Shown: positions 45,965-55,154, numbered from the stretch's first letter. The stretch is 64,000 nucleotides of DNA from a bacterium (GCA_037147175.1 JBAWVS010000006.1:12355-76354), one strand, 5' to 3'. Program-made: numbers and translations. Notes: generated from the letters alone by a model not told the origin.

Positions 45965-46984
45965 TTATTTAACTTTAATATCTCTCAATAATTTTGCGTT
46001 TACTTCAGGAGTAGAAATATTTATAAAAATCCCTGTTCCCAGTTCAAAGCCTGCCGGAGTAGTAATTCTGGGGATTAATTCAATATGCCAGTGATAATAA
46101 TTATCCGTTCTTGCTTTTGCGGGCGAAGTATGAATAAAATAATTGTAAGGCGTGCCTTTAAGAGCTTCATGATGTCTATATAAAACATCTTTCATCACTT
46201 CAGCAAGACTTGTTGTTTCTGATTCAGTCAAAGCCTCAAAAAAACTACTGTGAAATTTAGGCAAAATCCATGTTTCAAAAGGAACTTTTGCGGCATAAGG
46301 CATAAATGCAATAAATTTGTCATTTTCAAAAACAATTCTTGATTTCTCTTTTAATTCCAGATCAATCATATCGCAATAAATACAGGTGCTTTTTTCCTTG
46401 TAATAACCTTCTGCTAAAGAAAGTTCCTGTTCTACCAGCGGAGGAATTATGGGGATGCCGATAATCTGGCTATGAGAATGCGAAATGCTTGCACCTGCCT
46501 TTTTACCGCTATTTTTAAATATAAGCACATATTTAATATGTTTTTCCTGAGAAATAGCGATATATCTTTCTTTATAAGCATTAATAACAAGTTCTATCTG
46601 TTTTAAACTGTAATGAGCCATATTTTTTGAGTGATGCGGAGTTTCTATAATAACTTCGGACTTGCCTTCCGCATAAGAATAAATCTCCATATAATTATTA
46701 CTGTTTACAGAAAAATGTTTTTCATTATCCACCGCAGGAAATTTGTTGGAAACCACTCTTAAATCCCATCCCGTAGAATCCTGCAAACCTTCTTTTCTTC
46801 CGTAAACAAGAACTTCATTCGGCGTAGAATGTTCATTTCCATAACAAAAATGACAATCATGATGATGTTCTATATGATGATAATGGCTAACACCGGGCGA
46901 AACATGACTATCAGGCCTTTTCGCTCTTTCAGGAGCCAGAATTACCCAGTTTCCCGATAAAGGATTTTTTCTCATTTCAGGCAT
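45965..46984 (-). CDS. galT: Galactose-1-phosphate uridylyltransferase
   Basis: Exchanges galactose-1-phosphate with UDP-glucose in the Leloir pathway. The catalytic HSHSQ motif is at 169-173, and the zinc-binding CHFC at 44-47 is present. Length 339 is typical. No galK or galE is next to it, so its job may be nucleotide-sugar balance. It is downstream of the TPR metallopeptidase with a 27-bp gap, probably in the same leftward transcript. Confidence 0.94.
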   Translation of the reverse strand: MPEMRKNPLSGNWVILAPERAKRPDSHVSPGVSHYHHIEHHHDCHFCYGNEHSTPNEVLVYGRKEGLQDSTGWDLRVVSNKFPAVDNEKHFSVNSNNYMEIYSYAEGKSEVIIETPHHSKNMAHYSLKQIELVINAYKERYIAISQEKHIKYVLIFKNSGKKAGASISHSHSQIIGIPIIPPLVEQELSLAEGYYKEKSTCIYCDMIDLELKEKSRIVFENDKFIAFMPYAAKVPFETWILPKFHSSFFEALTESETTSLAEVMKDVLYRHHEALKGTPYNYFIHTSPAKARTDNYYHWHIELIPRITTPAGFELGTGIFINISTPEVNAKLLRDIKVK

Positions 46985-47011
46985 TTTTATAATTTCTTTC
47001 TAACAAAAAAC

Positions 47012-48349
47012 CTATTGCTGAAGCCTATATATGTCCGAATAAGTATCGTAATTATAAAGATTTACCCCTGTTTTAGAAATCGTATTTCTGAAATTATTAT
47101 ACATCGGCAAATTTTTATGGTCATCAGTCATAAGGGCTTTATAGCAATTTTTAGCTGTTTCAATACTTTCTTGCCTTGTAAGAGGTCTGCCTACAAGTAT
47201 TTTTGAAGCGGAATTATAACCGATCATCGAAACTGTAATTTCTTCCTCAAGTGAATCTTTGTGCTTATCTTCTATCAAAGAAGCGACTGCATGTCCCATT
47301 TCATGCATAACTGTCATAAGCGCATACATATTGTCATGATAGGAAGATTTCGGACTTTTATACATATTAATAATATTTTCGCCAAGATTTACCGTAATAT
47401 TTTTTTCCTGCATTGTCCCAAAGGTATATAAAGGGAAAAAACCGCCGAGCATTATTTGTTTGTTGGTTGTAGTTTCTTCTATATAGGCATTGGTTTGTTC
47501 TTTGCCGCCAAAAACTATTTGTATCGGGATTTTATGTTCAATAATTTCATTTATAAGTATTCGGCCGTCTTCATCATTCCACAACAAATCAAGCATTTCA
47601 TAAGTCTTCTCAAAATCATCTTTATATTTAAGAACAGCATTGGTTTTTACAAGGTCATAAAGGACAGGAGGTGCTTTTGTTACATTATCAATATTAGCGA
47701 TGCGGATTTTAAACTGGCAATCTCTTAGCTCTTGGCGAGCATAAGGCAAGTTTGGATTTTCCTGTTGATTGTTAGAAACTGCTACAGCTTTTTCAAAATA
47801 ATAAGCCGCTTTATTAAAGTCACCGTCTTTTTTGCACTCATTGCCCATCACGCAATATATATCAAACTTATCCGCAGCAATTTGAACGTATTTTTCGCCG
47901 TTTTTCAGGCACAAATCTTTATTTCCTGCTTTAGCATAAAATTCACATAAATTATAATAAATGTTTTTGTCTGACGGTGATAATTTAGCATAATACTCAA
48001 GGTATTTAGCGGCTTCGGCATACTGTTTTTTTCGTTCATATACACCGCTAAGATTTGAATAAGCGAAAGCATTAGACGGTTCCAGCCGAATCGTTTTTTT
48101 ATAGCATATTTCAGCATTGTTTAAATCATTTATTCTGGAATAAGCCACACCGAGATTATTATAAATATCCGCCTCGTTCGGATAAATAAGCAATGCATTT
48201 TTATAATTTTGAATGGCTGTCTGGTAATTACCGCTTTTTAACGCCTTATAAGCATTCTGAAGATAGTTGTTATACTGCTGTGGACTTGCTAAAGCAGTTG
48301 AATTAAGACTTAAAGCTATAACTATTATAAAAAACTTTATTTTATTCAC
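47012..48349 (-). CDS. Exported TPR protein with HExxH zincin domain
   Basis: A 445-residue protein, not a recognised family. A signal peptide (1 to about 21, ending ALAS) is followed by five or six TPR repeats (about 25-200) and a C-terminal domain with the zinc motif HEMGH at 349-353 and an acidic SLEEE at 366-370 that could give the third ligand of a gluzincin. It should be periplasmic. The GTG start lies 1 bp after the stop of the second permease gene, so it is made as the last or near-last gene of the amino acid ABC transporter operon. A peptidase feeding amino acids to that transporter is an attractive inference. Confidence 0.75.
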   Translation of the reverse strand: MNKIKFFIIVIALSLNSTALASPQQYNNYLQNAYKALKSGNYQTAIQNYKNALLIYPNEADIYNNLGVAYSRINDLNNAEICYKKTIRLEPSNAFAYSNLSGVYERKKQYAEAAKYLEYYAKLSPSDKNIYYNLCEFYAKAGNKDLCLKNGEKYVQIAADKFDIYCVMGNECKKDGDFNKAAYYFEKAVAVSNNQQENPNLPYARQELRDCQFKIRIANIDNVTKAPPVLYDLVKTNAVLKYKDDFEKTYEMLDLLWNDEDGRILINEIIEHKIPIQIVFGGKEQTNAYIEETTTNKQIMLGGFFPLYTFGTMQEKNITVNLGENIINMYKSPKSSYHDNMYALMTVMHEMGHAVASLIEDKHKDSLEEEITVSMIGYNSASKILVGRPLTRQESIETAKNCYKALMTDDHKNLPMYNNFRNTISKTGVNLYNYDTYSDIYRLQQ

Positions 48350-48350
48350 T

Positions 48351-49037
48351 TTACTGATTTGCTCCGATTGTCTCGTTAATTTCCATAGACATATATGGTT
48401 TAGTTTCCCAAATTCTGCTCAATTTTGAAAGACCAAAGCAAATTATGAAGTAGACAAACGCAATAAAAATAAGTATTTCTGATTCATGATATGTTCTTTC
48501 ATAAATAATTTCGCCTGATCTTGTGAGTTCTATCAAGCCTATTGTTGAAGCAAGAGAAGTGTCTTTAATCAGCGAAATAAGCTGACTTACCAGAGCCGGT
48601 GTCATTCTGGTTACAGCAAGAGGCAATATTATATAAGTTAGGCGCTGCATCCCGTCAAAGCCCAAACTTTTAGCCGCATCTATATGCCCTTTTTCAACGG
48701 AATTAAGACCGCTTCTTATGATTTCCGCAATATAAGCAGAATTAAATATTATAAGCGCTATACATGATGAATCAAAAAACGAAGATGGAGCACCTGTAAG
48801 ATAAGGCAACGCCCCAAAATGAATAAACACAATAAACAAAATCAAAGGAATACTTCTCACTCCTTCTATATAAACAATAGCGAGCCAGCTTATTAAAAAA
48901 AGTCTTGTATGCCTTAATACCCCTAAAATTACACCAAGAATCAAACTTCCGCTTAATGAAATAAAAGCCAATTTAATAGTAATAAAAAGCCCTTTCATCA
49001 AAAAATCAAAGTTTTCAGGTATATCAATCCAGTGCAT
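48351..49037 (-). CDS. Polar amino acid ABC transporter permease 2
   Basis: A 228-residue inner-membrane permease of the HisMQ/GlnP type, with about five hydrophobic segments and the EAA loop (DAAKSLGFDGMQRLTYIILP) at the ATPase contact. It pairs with the upstream permease as a heterodimer. ATG overlaps the previous stop by one base (TAATG), so the two are coupled. Confidence 0.9.
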   Translation of the reverse strand: MHWIDIPENFDFLMKGLFITIKLAFISLSGSLILGVILGVLRHTRLFLISWLAIVYIEGVRSIPLILFIVFIHFGALPYLTGAPSSFFDSSCIALIIFNSAYIAEIIRSGLNSVEKGHIDAAKSLGFDGMQRLTYIILPLAVTRMTPALVSQLISLIKDTSLASTIGLIELTRSGEIIYERTYHESEILIFIAFVYFIICFGLSKLSRIWETKPYMSMEINETIGANQ

Positions 49038-49711
49038 TATACTTTTGCCGCCCTTCCTTGTATATTAAACAGGTTTTCAAAAAGATTTGTAAATAATGCA
49101 ACGGTTCCGGTAAGCATCATGTAAATCAATGCACCTGTTATAAAAAATTCAAAGAATCTAAAATCATCAACAGCACCTTTGTAAATACCATAAAACAGGT
49201 CTGTTACAGAAATAAAACTTACCAGAGAAGAATTTTTTATAACATTAATAAATTGGCTTCCAAGAGGAGGGATTATGATTTTTATTGCCTGCGGTAATAT
49301 AATGAGCCGAAATGTCTGAAATTTGCTGAGCCCAAGGCTTATTGATGCTTGATACTGCTCAGAGGCTACTGAATTTATACCTGATCTTAATACTTCTGAT
49401 ATAAAAGCCCCCGTATAAAGACTTAGAGCCAATATTCCGCAGGCTATAGGCGAAAGCATTAAACCAAATTCAGGTAAGGCTTTATAAATAAAATACAACT
49501 GAATTAGCAAAGGAGTGTTTCGTATTATTTCAACATAAGAAACAGCCATAAATTTAAGAGGACGTGTGCCTGTTGTTCTGAAGAACACAATAATTAAACC
49601 GATTATAAAAGCACAGACAGAACTTATAACAGAAATAAAAACGGTTATTTTTATTCCTTCTACAATAACCGGAAGAGATTTTATTATTACTGAAATATCA
49701 AAATTGTCCAT
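49037..49711 (-). CDS. Polar amino acid ABC transporter permease 1
   Basis: A 224-residue permease of the same family: about five hydrophobic segments, the EAA loop QASISLGLSKFQTFRLIILPQA near 141-162, and the VEIIRNTPLLIQLYFIY signature. Together with the gene downstream it should form the membrane channel. Start ATG has AGGGC upstream. Confidence 0.92.
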   Translation of the reverse strand: MDNFDISVIIKSLPVIVEGIKITVFISVISSVCAFIIGLIIVFFRTTGTRPLKFMAVSYVEIIRNTPLLIQLYFIYKALPEFGLMLSPIACGILALSLYTGAFISEVLRSGINSVASEQYQASISLGLSKFQTFRLIILPQAIKIIIPPLGSQFINVIKNSSLVSFISVTDLFYGIYKGAVDDFRFFEFFITGALIYMMLTGTVALFTNLFENLFNIQGRAAKV

Positions 49712-49735
49712 TATAAAAAGCCCTGCGGAATAACT

Positions 49736-50545
49736 TTATTTGCCTTCTTTTAAAAAATCCACCATCCATTTTCGCTGAATTCTTTTCAACGTACCGTCCT
49801 GCATAATTTGTTCAAGGGCAAAATTAACAGCATCTTGGAATAACTGGGTGTCTACACCTTTTTTGAAACCTATGCCGTAAGGTTCACGGGTTAATCGATC
49901 TTTTAACATTTTAAAACTGGAATCTTCCGATAAAAATCCGTAAATAATTGCATCGTCTGTAGTAAGAGCATCTCCTCTACCTGATTTTAGTGCAGAGAAA
50001 GCATCCGTATAAGTTCTGAATCCCAAGATTTTTACATCAGGAACCAACTGTCTTATATTTATTTCACTTGTTGAACCGAGTACAACAATTACACATTTGC
50101 CTGAAAGATCTTTTAAACTTTTAATAGAACTCTTTTTGGAAACCATTATTGCCTGTCCGGCAATATAATAAGGTCTGCTAAAATCTATAATCTGCTCTCT
50201 TTTAGGATTTATTGTCATAGTTGCAGCCACTAAATCAACAGTTCCTGAAGTTAAAGAAAGTATTCTGTTGGAAGAAGTTACCTGTTGAAATTCAACGGCA
50301 TTTTCATCTCCGACTACTCTTTTTGCAATTTCTCTGGATAAATCAACATCAAACCCCTTAATATTTTGGTCTTTGTCTACAAAACCAAATGGTTTAGTGT
50401 CATATTTAACCCCTACTATGATTTTTTCTCTTTCTTGAACTGTTTTCAGTAAATCTTTAGCATTTTTTTTCTTAACACATCCTGTTAATCCAAATAAAAA
50501 AATGAAACATAAGAGTGTTAAGAGTATTTTTCTGATATTTTTCAA
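49736..50545 (-). CDS. Amino acid-binding lipoprotein (SBP family 3)
   Basis: A 269-residue substrate-binding protein. It has a lipoprotein signal peptide with lipobox LTGC (Cys23) and the family-3 ligand-binding fold with NIKGFDVDLSREIAKRV near 63-79. In a diderm the lipoprotein form is less usual for this family. Specificity (Gln/Glu/Asp or basic) cannot be read. The start is TTG with GGAGAAA at good spacing. Confidence 0.92.
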   Translation of the reverse strand: MKNIRKILLTLLCFIFLFGLTGCVKKKNAKDLLKTVQEREKIIVGVKYDTKPFGFVDKDQNIKGFDVDLSREIAKRVVGDENAVEFQQVTSSNRILSLTSGTVDLVAATMTINPKREQIIDFSRPYYIAGQAIMVSKKSSIKSLKDLSGKCVIVVLGSTSEINIRQLVPDVKILGFRTYTDAFSALKSGRGDALTTDDAIIYGFLSEDSSFKMLKDRLTREPYGIGFKKGVDTQLFQDAVNFALEQIMQDGTLKRIQRKWMVDFLKEGK

Positions 50546-50569
50546 TTATTTTCTCCTAAAATTTTTTAA

Positions 50570-51307
50570 TTAAACCACTTCTTTCCTAAAAGCACTTTTT
50601 AAAAATTCTCTAGTTATGTTGCTTTGGGGGTTATCAAACATTTTTGTTGACGAACCCTCTTCTATAATTTGCCCTCTGGAGAGAAAAATAATTCTGTTTG
50701 CCACTTCTCTGGCAAAATTCATTTCATGAGTAACAACAACCATTGTCATTCCTTCATTTGCAAGTTCTTTTATTGTATCCAGAACTTCCCGGGTCATTTG
50801 AGGATCAAGAGCGCTGGTTGGTTCGTCAAAAAGCATTATCTGCGGCTGCATTGCCAGACTTCTTGCTATAGCAACCCTCTGTGCCTGACCACCTGAAAGC
50901 TGATCAGGATATTTATCAATTTTATCAAGCAGTCCGACTTTTTCCAAAAGATGCAAAGCTTGAATTTTAGAATCATTTTCTTTCATTTTTTTAACTTTTA
51001 TAGGCGCCAGAGTAACATTTTCCAGAACTGTCAGATGCGGAAACAAATTAAATTGCTGAAAAACTATACCTATTTCTGATCTAATTTTGTTTAAATCAAC
51101 TTCTTTTGAAGTTACATCAAGCCCGTCCACAAGAATTTTCCCTTTATTAACGGGGACAAGACCGTTAATACACTTTAAAAAAGTGCTTTTACCGCAGCCT
51201 GAAGGACCGATTATTGCTAATGTTTCTTCTTTAGCAATATTTATATTGATATTTTTTAATACATTAAGTCCTTTATACGATTTGCTTACGTTTTCAAACG
51301 TTATCAT
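50570..51307 (-). CDS. Polar amino acid ABC transporter ATPase
   Basis: A 245-residue ATPase of the GlnQ/HisP type: Walker A GPSGCGKST near 35-43, Q-loop FQQFNLFPH, signature LSGGQAQRVAIARSL, Walker B LFDEPTSALDP and the H-loop THE. The start at 51307 has GAG 8 nt upstream; a GTG four codons earlier is possible. It leads the operon ATPase, binding protein, two permeases, TPR zincin. Confidence 0.94.
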   Translation of the reverse strand: MITFENVSKSYKGLNVLKNININIAKEETLAIIGPSGCGKSTFLKCINGLVPVNKGKILVDGLDVTSKEVDLNKIRSEIGIVFQQFNLFPHLTVLENVTLAPIKVKKMKENDSKIQALHLLEKVGLLDKIDKYPDQLSGGQAQRVAIARSLAMQPQIMLFDEPTSALDPQMTREVLDTIKELANEGMTMVVVTHEMNFAREVANRIIFLSRGQIIEEGSSTKMFDNPQSNITREFLKSAFRKEVV

Positions 51308-51605
51308 TTTTAAATGCACTCTTTAACTAAATTTTTACTCAAACACTAAAAATATAAGATTTTAATTTATCTTTATACCTGAAATTTATTTAATAACATT
51401 AGAGTTTTGGAGGTTTACATAACTAAAATAGTTTTATATCCTATCATAATACATGTTTTATTTTAAAGGAATAAAATGTTTTATGTATTTTTTCTTGATT
51501 ATAATAAACAAAGCGTTGTAAGTAGAAATGAATAAAATAAAACTTATAATTCAGCATATATCAAATCTTTTAACTGTAAGCTCAACAAAAGACAGGGGTG
51601 AGAAC

Positions 51606-52043
51606 ATGGAAATAAATACTATAAGGGTTAAAAGACCTATAAAAATAAAAACCATAGTTACTGACAAGTTTAAACAACAGGTTCAGGAAGAAATAAACAA
51701 GGAAATCAATCTCCTTGACTCTCAAATTATGCAATTAGAAATGCAAAGCAAACAAATACACGATCAAGCTTCAGAATTTTCGAGTTTGTATGGAGATCAC
51801 AGCGTTGAGCAAATTCAACAGGCGTTGGAAGACATCTCAAGAAGACTTCAGCAGATAAGTGAACTCAAAAACGAGATGGTTTCTCAAAAAGAAAGCATTT
51901 CTCATCTTGCACTTAACAATGTTATAATCACAGGAAGTCTTGAAAATTACGTCGAATTAAGAACCGGAGAAAATATTTATGAGAAATTTCGTGAAGCCGA
52001 AATTCTTGTAAAAGACGGTGTTATACAGGAAATTAAAGAATAA
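51606..52043 (+). CDS. ylqD: YlqD-family protein
   Basis: A 145-residue protein with an N-terminal basic segment (IRVKRPIKIKTIVT), a long coiled coil (about 25-95, INLLDSQIMQLEMQSKQIHDQ), and a beta-rich C-terminal end (ALNNVIITGSLENYVELRTGENIYEKF). This matches YlqD of Bacillus, which lies between rpsP-ylqC and rimM-trmD. Function unknown; association with ribosome or RNA metabolism is by context. I start it at the ATG at 51606 with GGGGTGAG; the open frame runs further upstream without a ribosome site. It precedes rimM by 23 bp. Confidence 0.75.
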   Translation: MEINTIRVKRPIKIKTIVTDKFKQQVQEEINKEINLLDSQIMQLEMQSKQIHDQASEFSSLYGDHSVEQIQQALEDISRRLQQISELKNEMVSQKESISHLALNNVIITGSLENYVELRTGENIYEKFREAEILVKDGVIQEIKE

Positions 52044-52066
52044 TTTTTTATAAAACGGAGTAGCAA

Positions 52067-52576
52067 TTGGAAAAGCTTTTATCGATAGGAAAAATCCTTA
52101 ATTTTCACGGGATACAAGGTGAAGTAAAAGTCGGCTTTACAGAAGGCGCCGAAGATCTTTTTACAAAAATTGACGAAATATATGCAATTAAGGATTCAAA
52201 AAAAATTACTTTGACCCCTGATAGGGTTCGTTTTCATAAAAACTTTGCTATTATAAAATTCAAAGAAATTAATTCTGTAGATGAAGTAATAGAACTTAAA
52301 GGCGCTTATTTGAAAGCACCAAAATCAAAAACACAGGGATTTTTAAAAGAAGATGAATTTTATATTGACGATCTGGTGGGACTTTCTGCTTATGATGACA
52401 ATGAAAATCTTATAGGAAAAGTTTCAGCCGTTTCAATATCAAAGGGGCAGGATATTTTATTTATAAAAGATTCTGAAAATAAAGAGCATATAATCCCTTT
52501 CGCAAAAGAAATCGTCCCTGAGGTTAATTTAAAAGAACAAAAGATAATTATAAAAAATATTGACGGATTAATTTAA
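52067..52576 (+). CDS. rimM: 16S rRNA processing protein RimM
   Basis: Assists maturation of the 30S head domain, binding S19. N-terminal RimM barrel (SIGKILNFHGIQGEVKVG) and C-terminal PRC barrel (EDEFYIDDLVGLSAYD). Length 169 is normal. Start is TTG with GGAG 8 nt upstream. In most genomes trmD is next; here two leftward small genes separate them by about 1 kb. Confidence 0.94.
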   Translation: MEKLLSIGKILNFHGIQGEVKVGFTEGAEDLFTKIDEIYAIKDSKKITLTPDRVRFHKNFAIIKFKEINSVDEVIELKGAYLKAPKSKTQGFLKEDEFYIDDLVGLSAYDDNENLIGKVSAVSISKGQDILFIKDSENKEHIIPFAKEIVPEVNLKEQKIIIKNIDGLI

Positions 52577-52579
52577 TAT

Positions 52580-52783
52580 TTAAGCATAACATCCAATTTT
52601 TTTAATACTATCGTTGACTCTTTCATTTAATCTCGTTTTTAATGCTTCGGCTCTTTCAAGAGTTCTTTCAAGCCTCGAAGAATTACCACCTATTTCTATT
52701 CTATTTATTAATTGTTGAGTACGTTGTTGTCTGAACAAAGTACCCATAATCCCCGGGGGTGTGAACTTTACTGATTGACTCAT
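52580..52783 (-). CDS. Small unknown protein, 67 residues
   Basis: Not recognised. It has a strong AAGGAGA site 8 nt before the ATG, so it is likely translated. The sequence starts with a PPGIMG turn and continues as a highly charged amphipathic helix (RLERTLERAEALKTRLNERV) ending in a single Cys (IGCYA). No membrane segment. It is convergent with rimM by 3 bp and follows the other small gene on the same strand, with a terminator between. Confidence 0.6.
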   Translation of the reverse strand: MSQSVKFTPPGIMGTLFRQQRTQQLINRIEIGGNSSRLERTLERAEALKTRLNERVNDSIKKIGCYA

Positions 52784-52849
52784 TTTTTTCTTCTCCTTTA
52801 TTGTTAATATTTATATAAAACATGTGAAGACAAAAAATTGCCATAAATC

Positions 52850-52895
52850 TCAAAAAAATTTTAAGAGGCTGTCCAATTTTTAGGACAGCCTCTTA
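52850..52895 (-). terminator. Rho-independent terminator of the 52928 gene
   Basis: Perfect 13-bp stem (52862-52874 with 52883-52895) with an 8-nt loop, followed on the minus strand by a run of seven T. It ends the 132-residue gene; the next small gene then needs its own promoter. Confidence 0.9.
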
Positions 52896-52927
52896 TTAAA
52901 TTAATTTTAAATTAAGTATTATGTTTA

Positions 52928-53326
52928 TTATTTAAAAATATCTTGAAAAAATTCTTTAACAGGATTTGTTGTGGTCGTTGTTAATTCTGTCATTTGAAGT
53001 TCTTTACTAGCCTCAACCAATTTATGATTATCAAATTTTACACCCAAAGCTTGGTTAGTATCACTACTATCAGCAGGATAATATACCTCCTTACCGTAAG
53101 GAGAGCCAGCTTTATCTCCAAAACTATGATATAAAGGTATGTCCTTTCTTGGATCAGTAACTCTTTGACCTTCTACTTTTTTTCCATCTTTGTTAATATT
53201 AAATAATAAAACCTGATCTTTTTTGCCACCTGCTTCTTGAGCAGCAGGTCCGTCTACCTGATAAATTCCTGCTTTTAATTTAAAATCTGCTTCTGTAATA
53301 GGTTTTTGTCCAACTGCATTTGTCAT
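52928..53326 (-). CDS. Unknown soluble protein, 132 residues
   Basis: Not recognised. AAGGAG lies 9 nt before the ATG. The protein is hydrophilic, glycine- and lysine-rich in the middle (VDGPAAQEAGGKKDQVLLFNI), then a mixed beta/turn stretch with PLYHSFGDKAGSPYGKEVYYPAD, a threonine run and a short amphipathic tail. It has no signal peptide or membrane segment. A run of nine G lies 71 bp upstream of the start on the plus strand, in the likely promoter area. Terminator follows. It sits like an insertion between rimM and trmD. Confidence 0.65.
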   Translation of the reverse strand: MTNAVGQKPITEADFKLKAGIYQVDGPAAQEAGGKKDQVLLFNINKDGKKVEGQRVTDPRKDIPLYHSFGDKAGSPYGKEVYYPADSSDTNQALGVKFDNHKLVEASKELQMTELTTTTTNPVKEFFQDIFK

Positions 53327-53396
53327 AAATTTTCTCCTTCTTTCTCTTTCCTAAAATAACTCTTTACTAATATTTATATCTATATAAAAACAAAGA

Positions 53397-53405
53397 GGGG
53401 GGGGG
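53397..53405. repeat. G9 homopolymer between divergent genes
   Basis: Nine consecutive G on the plus strand in an otherwise very AT-rich region, in the 224-bp gap between the 52928 gene (minus) and trmD (plus). Such tracts are slippage-prone. Confidence 0.9.
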
Positions 53406-53442
53406 AATTGCTTTTTTGTTACAAAACTTTATAAAAAATTCA

Positions 53443-53472
53443 TTCTTGTTCAAATACAAACTTTGCTATAAT
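53443..53472 (+). promoter_or_regulatory. Promoter for trmD-uppP
   Basis: A consensus TATAAT at 53467-53472 with a weak -35-like TTCTTG at 53443-53448, 18-bp spacer; 78 bp before the trmD start. Confidence 0.55.
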
Positions 53473-53550
53473 TAAAGCCCTACAGTTTTTTAAGTTATAT
53501 TAAACTATGCCGAAAACTAAAATCACAAATTTAAACGAGTAGTATAAACA

Positions 53551-54294
53551 ATGAGATTCGACGTAATAACTTTATTTCCCGAAATAATTCAAAATTATTG
53601 TTCTGCCAGTGTCATAGGACGGGCTTTTAAGCAGGAAGTTGTTTCTGTAAATACCATTAATCCCCGTGATTTTTCTACAGACAAACATAAAAAAGTTGAT
53701 GATACTCCTTATGGCGGCGGAGCAGGCATGGTTTTAATGTGTCCGCCATTTTTTGACGCTTATGAATCTGTTAAAAAGCTGCAAAACTCTGTTTCAATTA
53801 TATTCACTCCGCAGGGAAAACCTTTTGACCATCAAACAGCAAAAGATTTAAGCACAAAAGATCAAATTGTTGCTATTTGCGGACATTATGAAGGCTATGA
53901 TGAAAGAATAAGACAAATCCCAGAGCTTATAGAGATTTCTATAGGTGATTTTGTCTTGACAGGCGGAGAGCTTGCGGCACTTTGTGTGATTGATTCCGTT
54001 ACAAGAATGCTCCCCGGAGGAATCGGAAAAAAAGAGTGTGCGGAAGAAGATAGTTTTTCTGAAGATTTGCTTGAATATCCTCAATACACAAGACCCTGTG
54101 ATTTCAGAGGACTGAGCGTTCCTGACGTTTTATTGTCGGGAAACCATCAGGAAATATCCAAATGGCGAAAAAAACAGGCGATTTTAAAGACTCAGCAAAA
54201 ACGTCCTGATTTATTTGAAAAGTTTATGCAAAGAAAACATACTAAAGAAGAAAAAAAGGTTTTAGAAGAGCTTAACTTAGGGAGGAAAATATAA
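53551..54294 (+). CDS. trmD: tRNA (guanine37-N1)-methyltransferase TrmD
   Basis: SPOUT methylase that prevents frameshifting by m1G37. Conserved DDTPYGGGAGMVL near 51-63, CGHYEGYDERI near 110-120 and the knot segment SIGDFVLTGGELAALC are intact; the end GRKI is normal. Length 247. Its TAA overlaps the uppP ATG by one base. Confidence 0.97.
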   Translation: MRFDVITLFPEIIQNYCSASVIGRAFKQEVVSVNTINPRDFSTDKHKKVDDTPYGGGAGMVLMCPPFFDAYESVKKLQNSVSIIFTPQGKPFDHQTAKDLSTKDQIVAICGHYEGYDERIRQIPELIEISIGDFVLTGGELAALCVIDSVTRMLPGGIGKKECAEEDSFSEDLLEYPQYTRPCDFRGLSVPDVLLSGNHQEISKWRKKQAILKTQQKRPDLFEKFMQRKHTKEEKKVLEELNLGRKI

Positions 54295-55154
54295 TGGATA
54301 TATATCAGGCTATAATACAGGGATTAATACAGGGGCTTGCGGAATTTTTACCTGTAAGCAGTTCAGGGCATCTGATTTTAGTATCTTCCATATACAAAAA
54401 CATTGTGGGCAAAGAACTTGCAAGCGGCGGACATCAGGAAATATTTTTTGACATAATGCTGCATTTAGGAACTCTCATAGCTGTTCTTATTTATTTTAGA
54501 ACTGATATTAAAAATTTACTTACAAGTTTCATTATTTCCGTAAAAAATAAATCGATTAACTCAAATGAAGAATCCAAATTTTTTCTTAATGTGCTGGCAG
54601 GAACGCTTGCAACAATCGCAGTGTTTTACCCGTTTAAAGATATTGCGGAAACTCTGGTACAAAAACCTGCTTATGTAGGAATTGCTTTAATAATTGCAGG
54701 AACAGTTTTATTTTCCACTGAATTTATTTCAAATAAATTTAATCAAAAAATAAATCTGGTAGGCTGGAAAAGAGCAGTTGCAATAGGCATAGCGCAAGCT
54801 CTTGCAGGAATATTTCATGGACTTTCCCGTTCAGGCCTGACAATTTCAACAGGTTTGGCAACGGGACTCAGCAGAACAACGGCCGCAAGATTTTCATTTC
54901 TTTTAAGCATTCCTATAATTCTTCTTGCTGTTGTTTCTGAATCGCTGAGTTTTATAAAAACAGGCGAAATTACAAACTTCAACTGGTCAGCGATTATAAC
55001 AGGCACACTGATTGCAATGGTTGTAGGATATTTTTGCATAAAATATTTTATTAAATTTTTAAGTAACAATAAACTTAATGTTTTTGCAATTTACTGCTGG
55101 ACAGTAGGATTAGCCTCAATTTTATATTTTGGAATTTACATGAAAGGGTTTTAA
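54294..55154 (+). CDS. uppP: Undecaprenyl-diphosphatase UppP/BacA
   Basis: Recycles the lipid carrier of cell-wall and O-antigen synthesis. Two signature regions are present: GLAEFLPVSSSGHLIL near 14-29 and GLSRSGLTISTGLATGLSR near 178-196. About eight membrane segments in 286 residues. Translation is coupled to trmD through a one-base TAATG overlap; the downstream gene follows the stop by 2 bp. Confidence 0.96.
   Translation: MDIYQAIIQGLIQGLAEFLPVSSSGHLILVSSIYKNIVGKELASGGHQEIFFDIMLHLGTLIAVLIYFRTDIKNLLTSFIISVKNKSINSNEESKFFLNVLAGTLATIAVFYPFKDIAETLVQKPAYVGIALIIAGTVLFSTEFISNKFNQKINLVGWKRAVAIGIAQALAGIFHGLSRSGLTISTGLATGLSRTTAARFSFLLSIPIILLAVVSESLSFIKTGEITNFNWSAIITGTLIAMVVGYFCIKYFIKFLSNNKLNVFAIYCWTVGLASILYFGIYMKGF

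Noticed and set aside
51450-51495. Imperfect AT-rich hairpin followed by six T upstream of ylqD
   Set aside because: No upstream gene on this strand to terminate, and the stem is interrupted; AT-rich sequence gives such folds easily.
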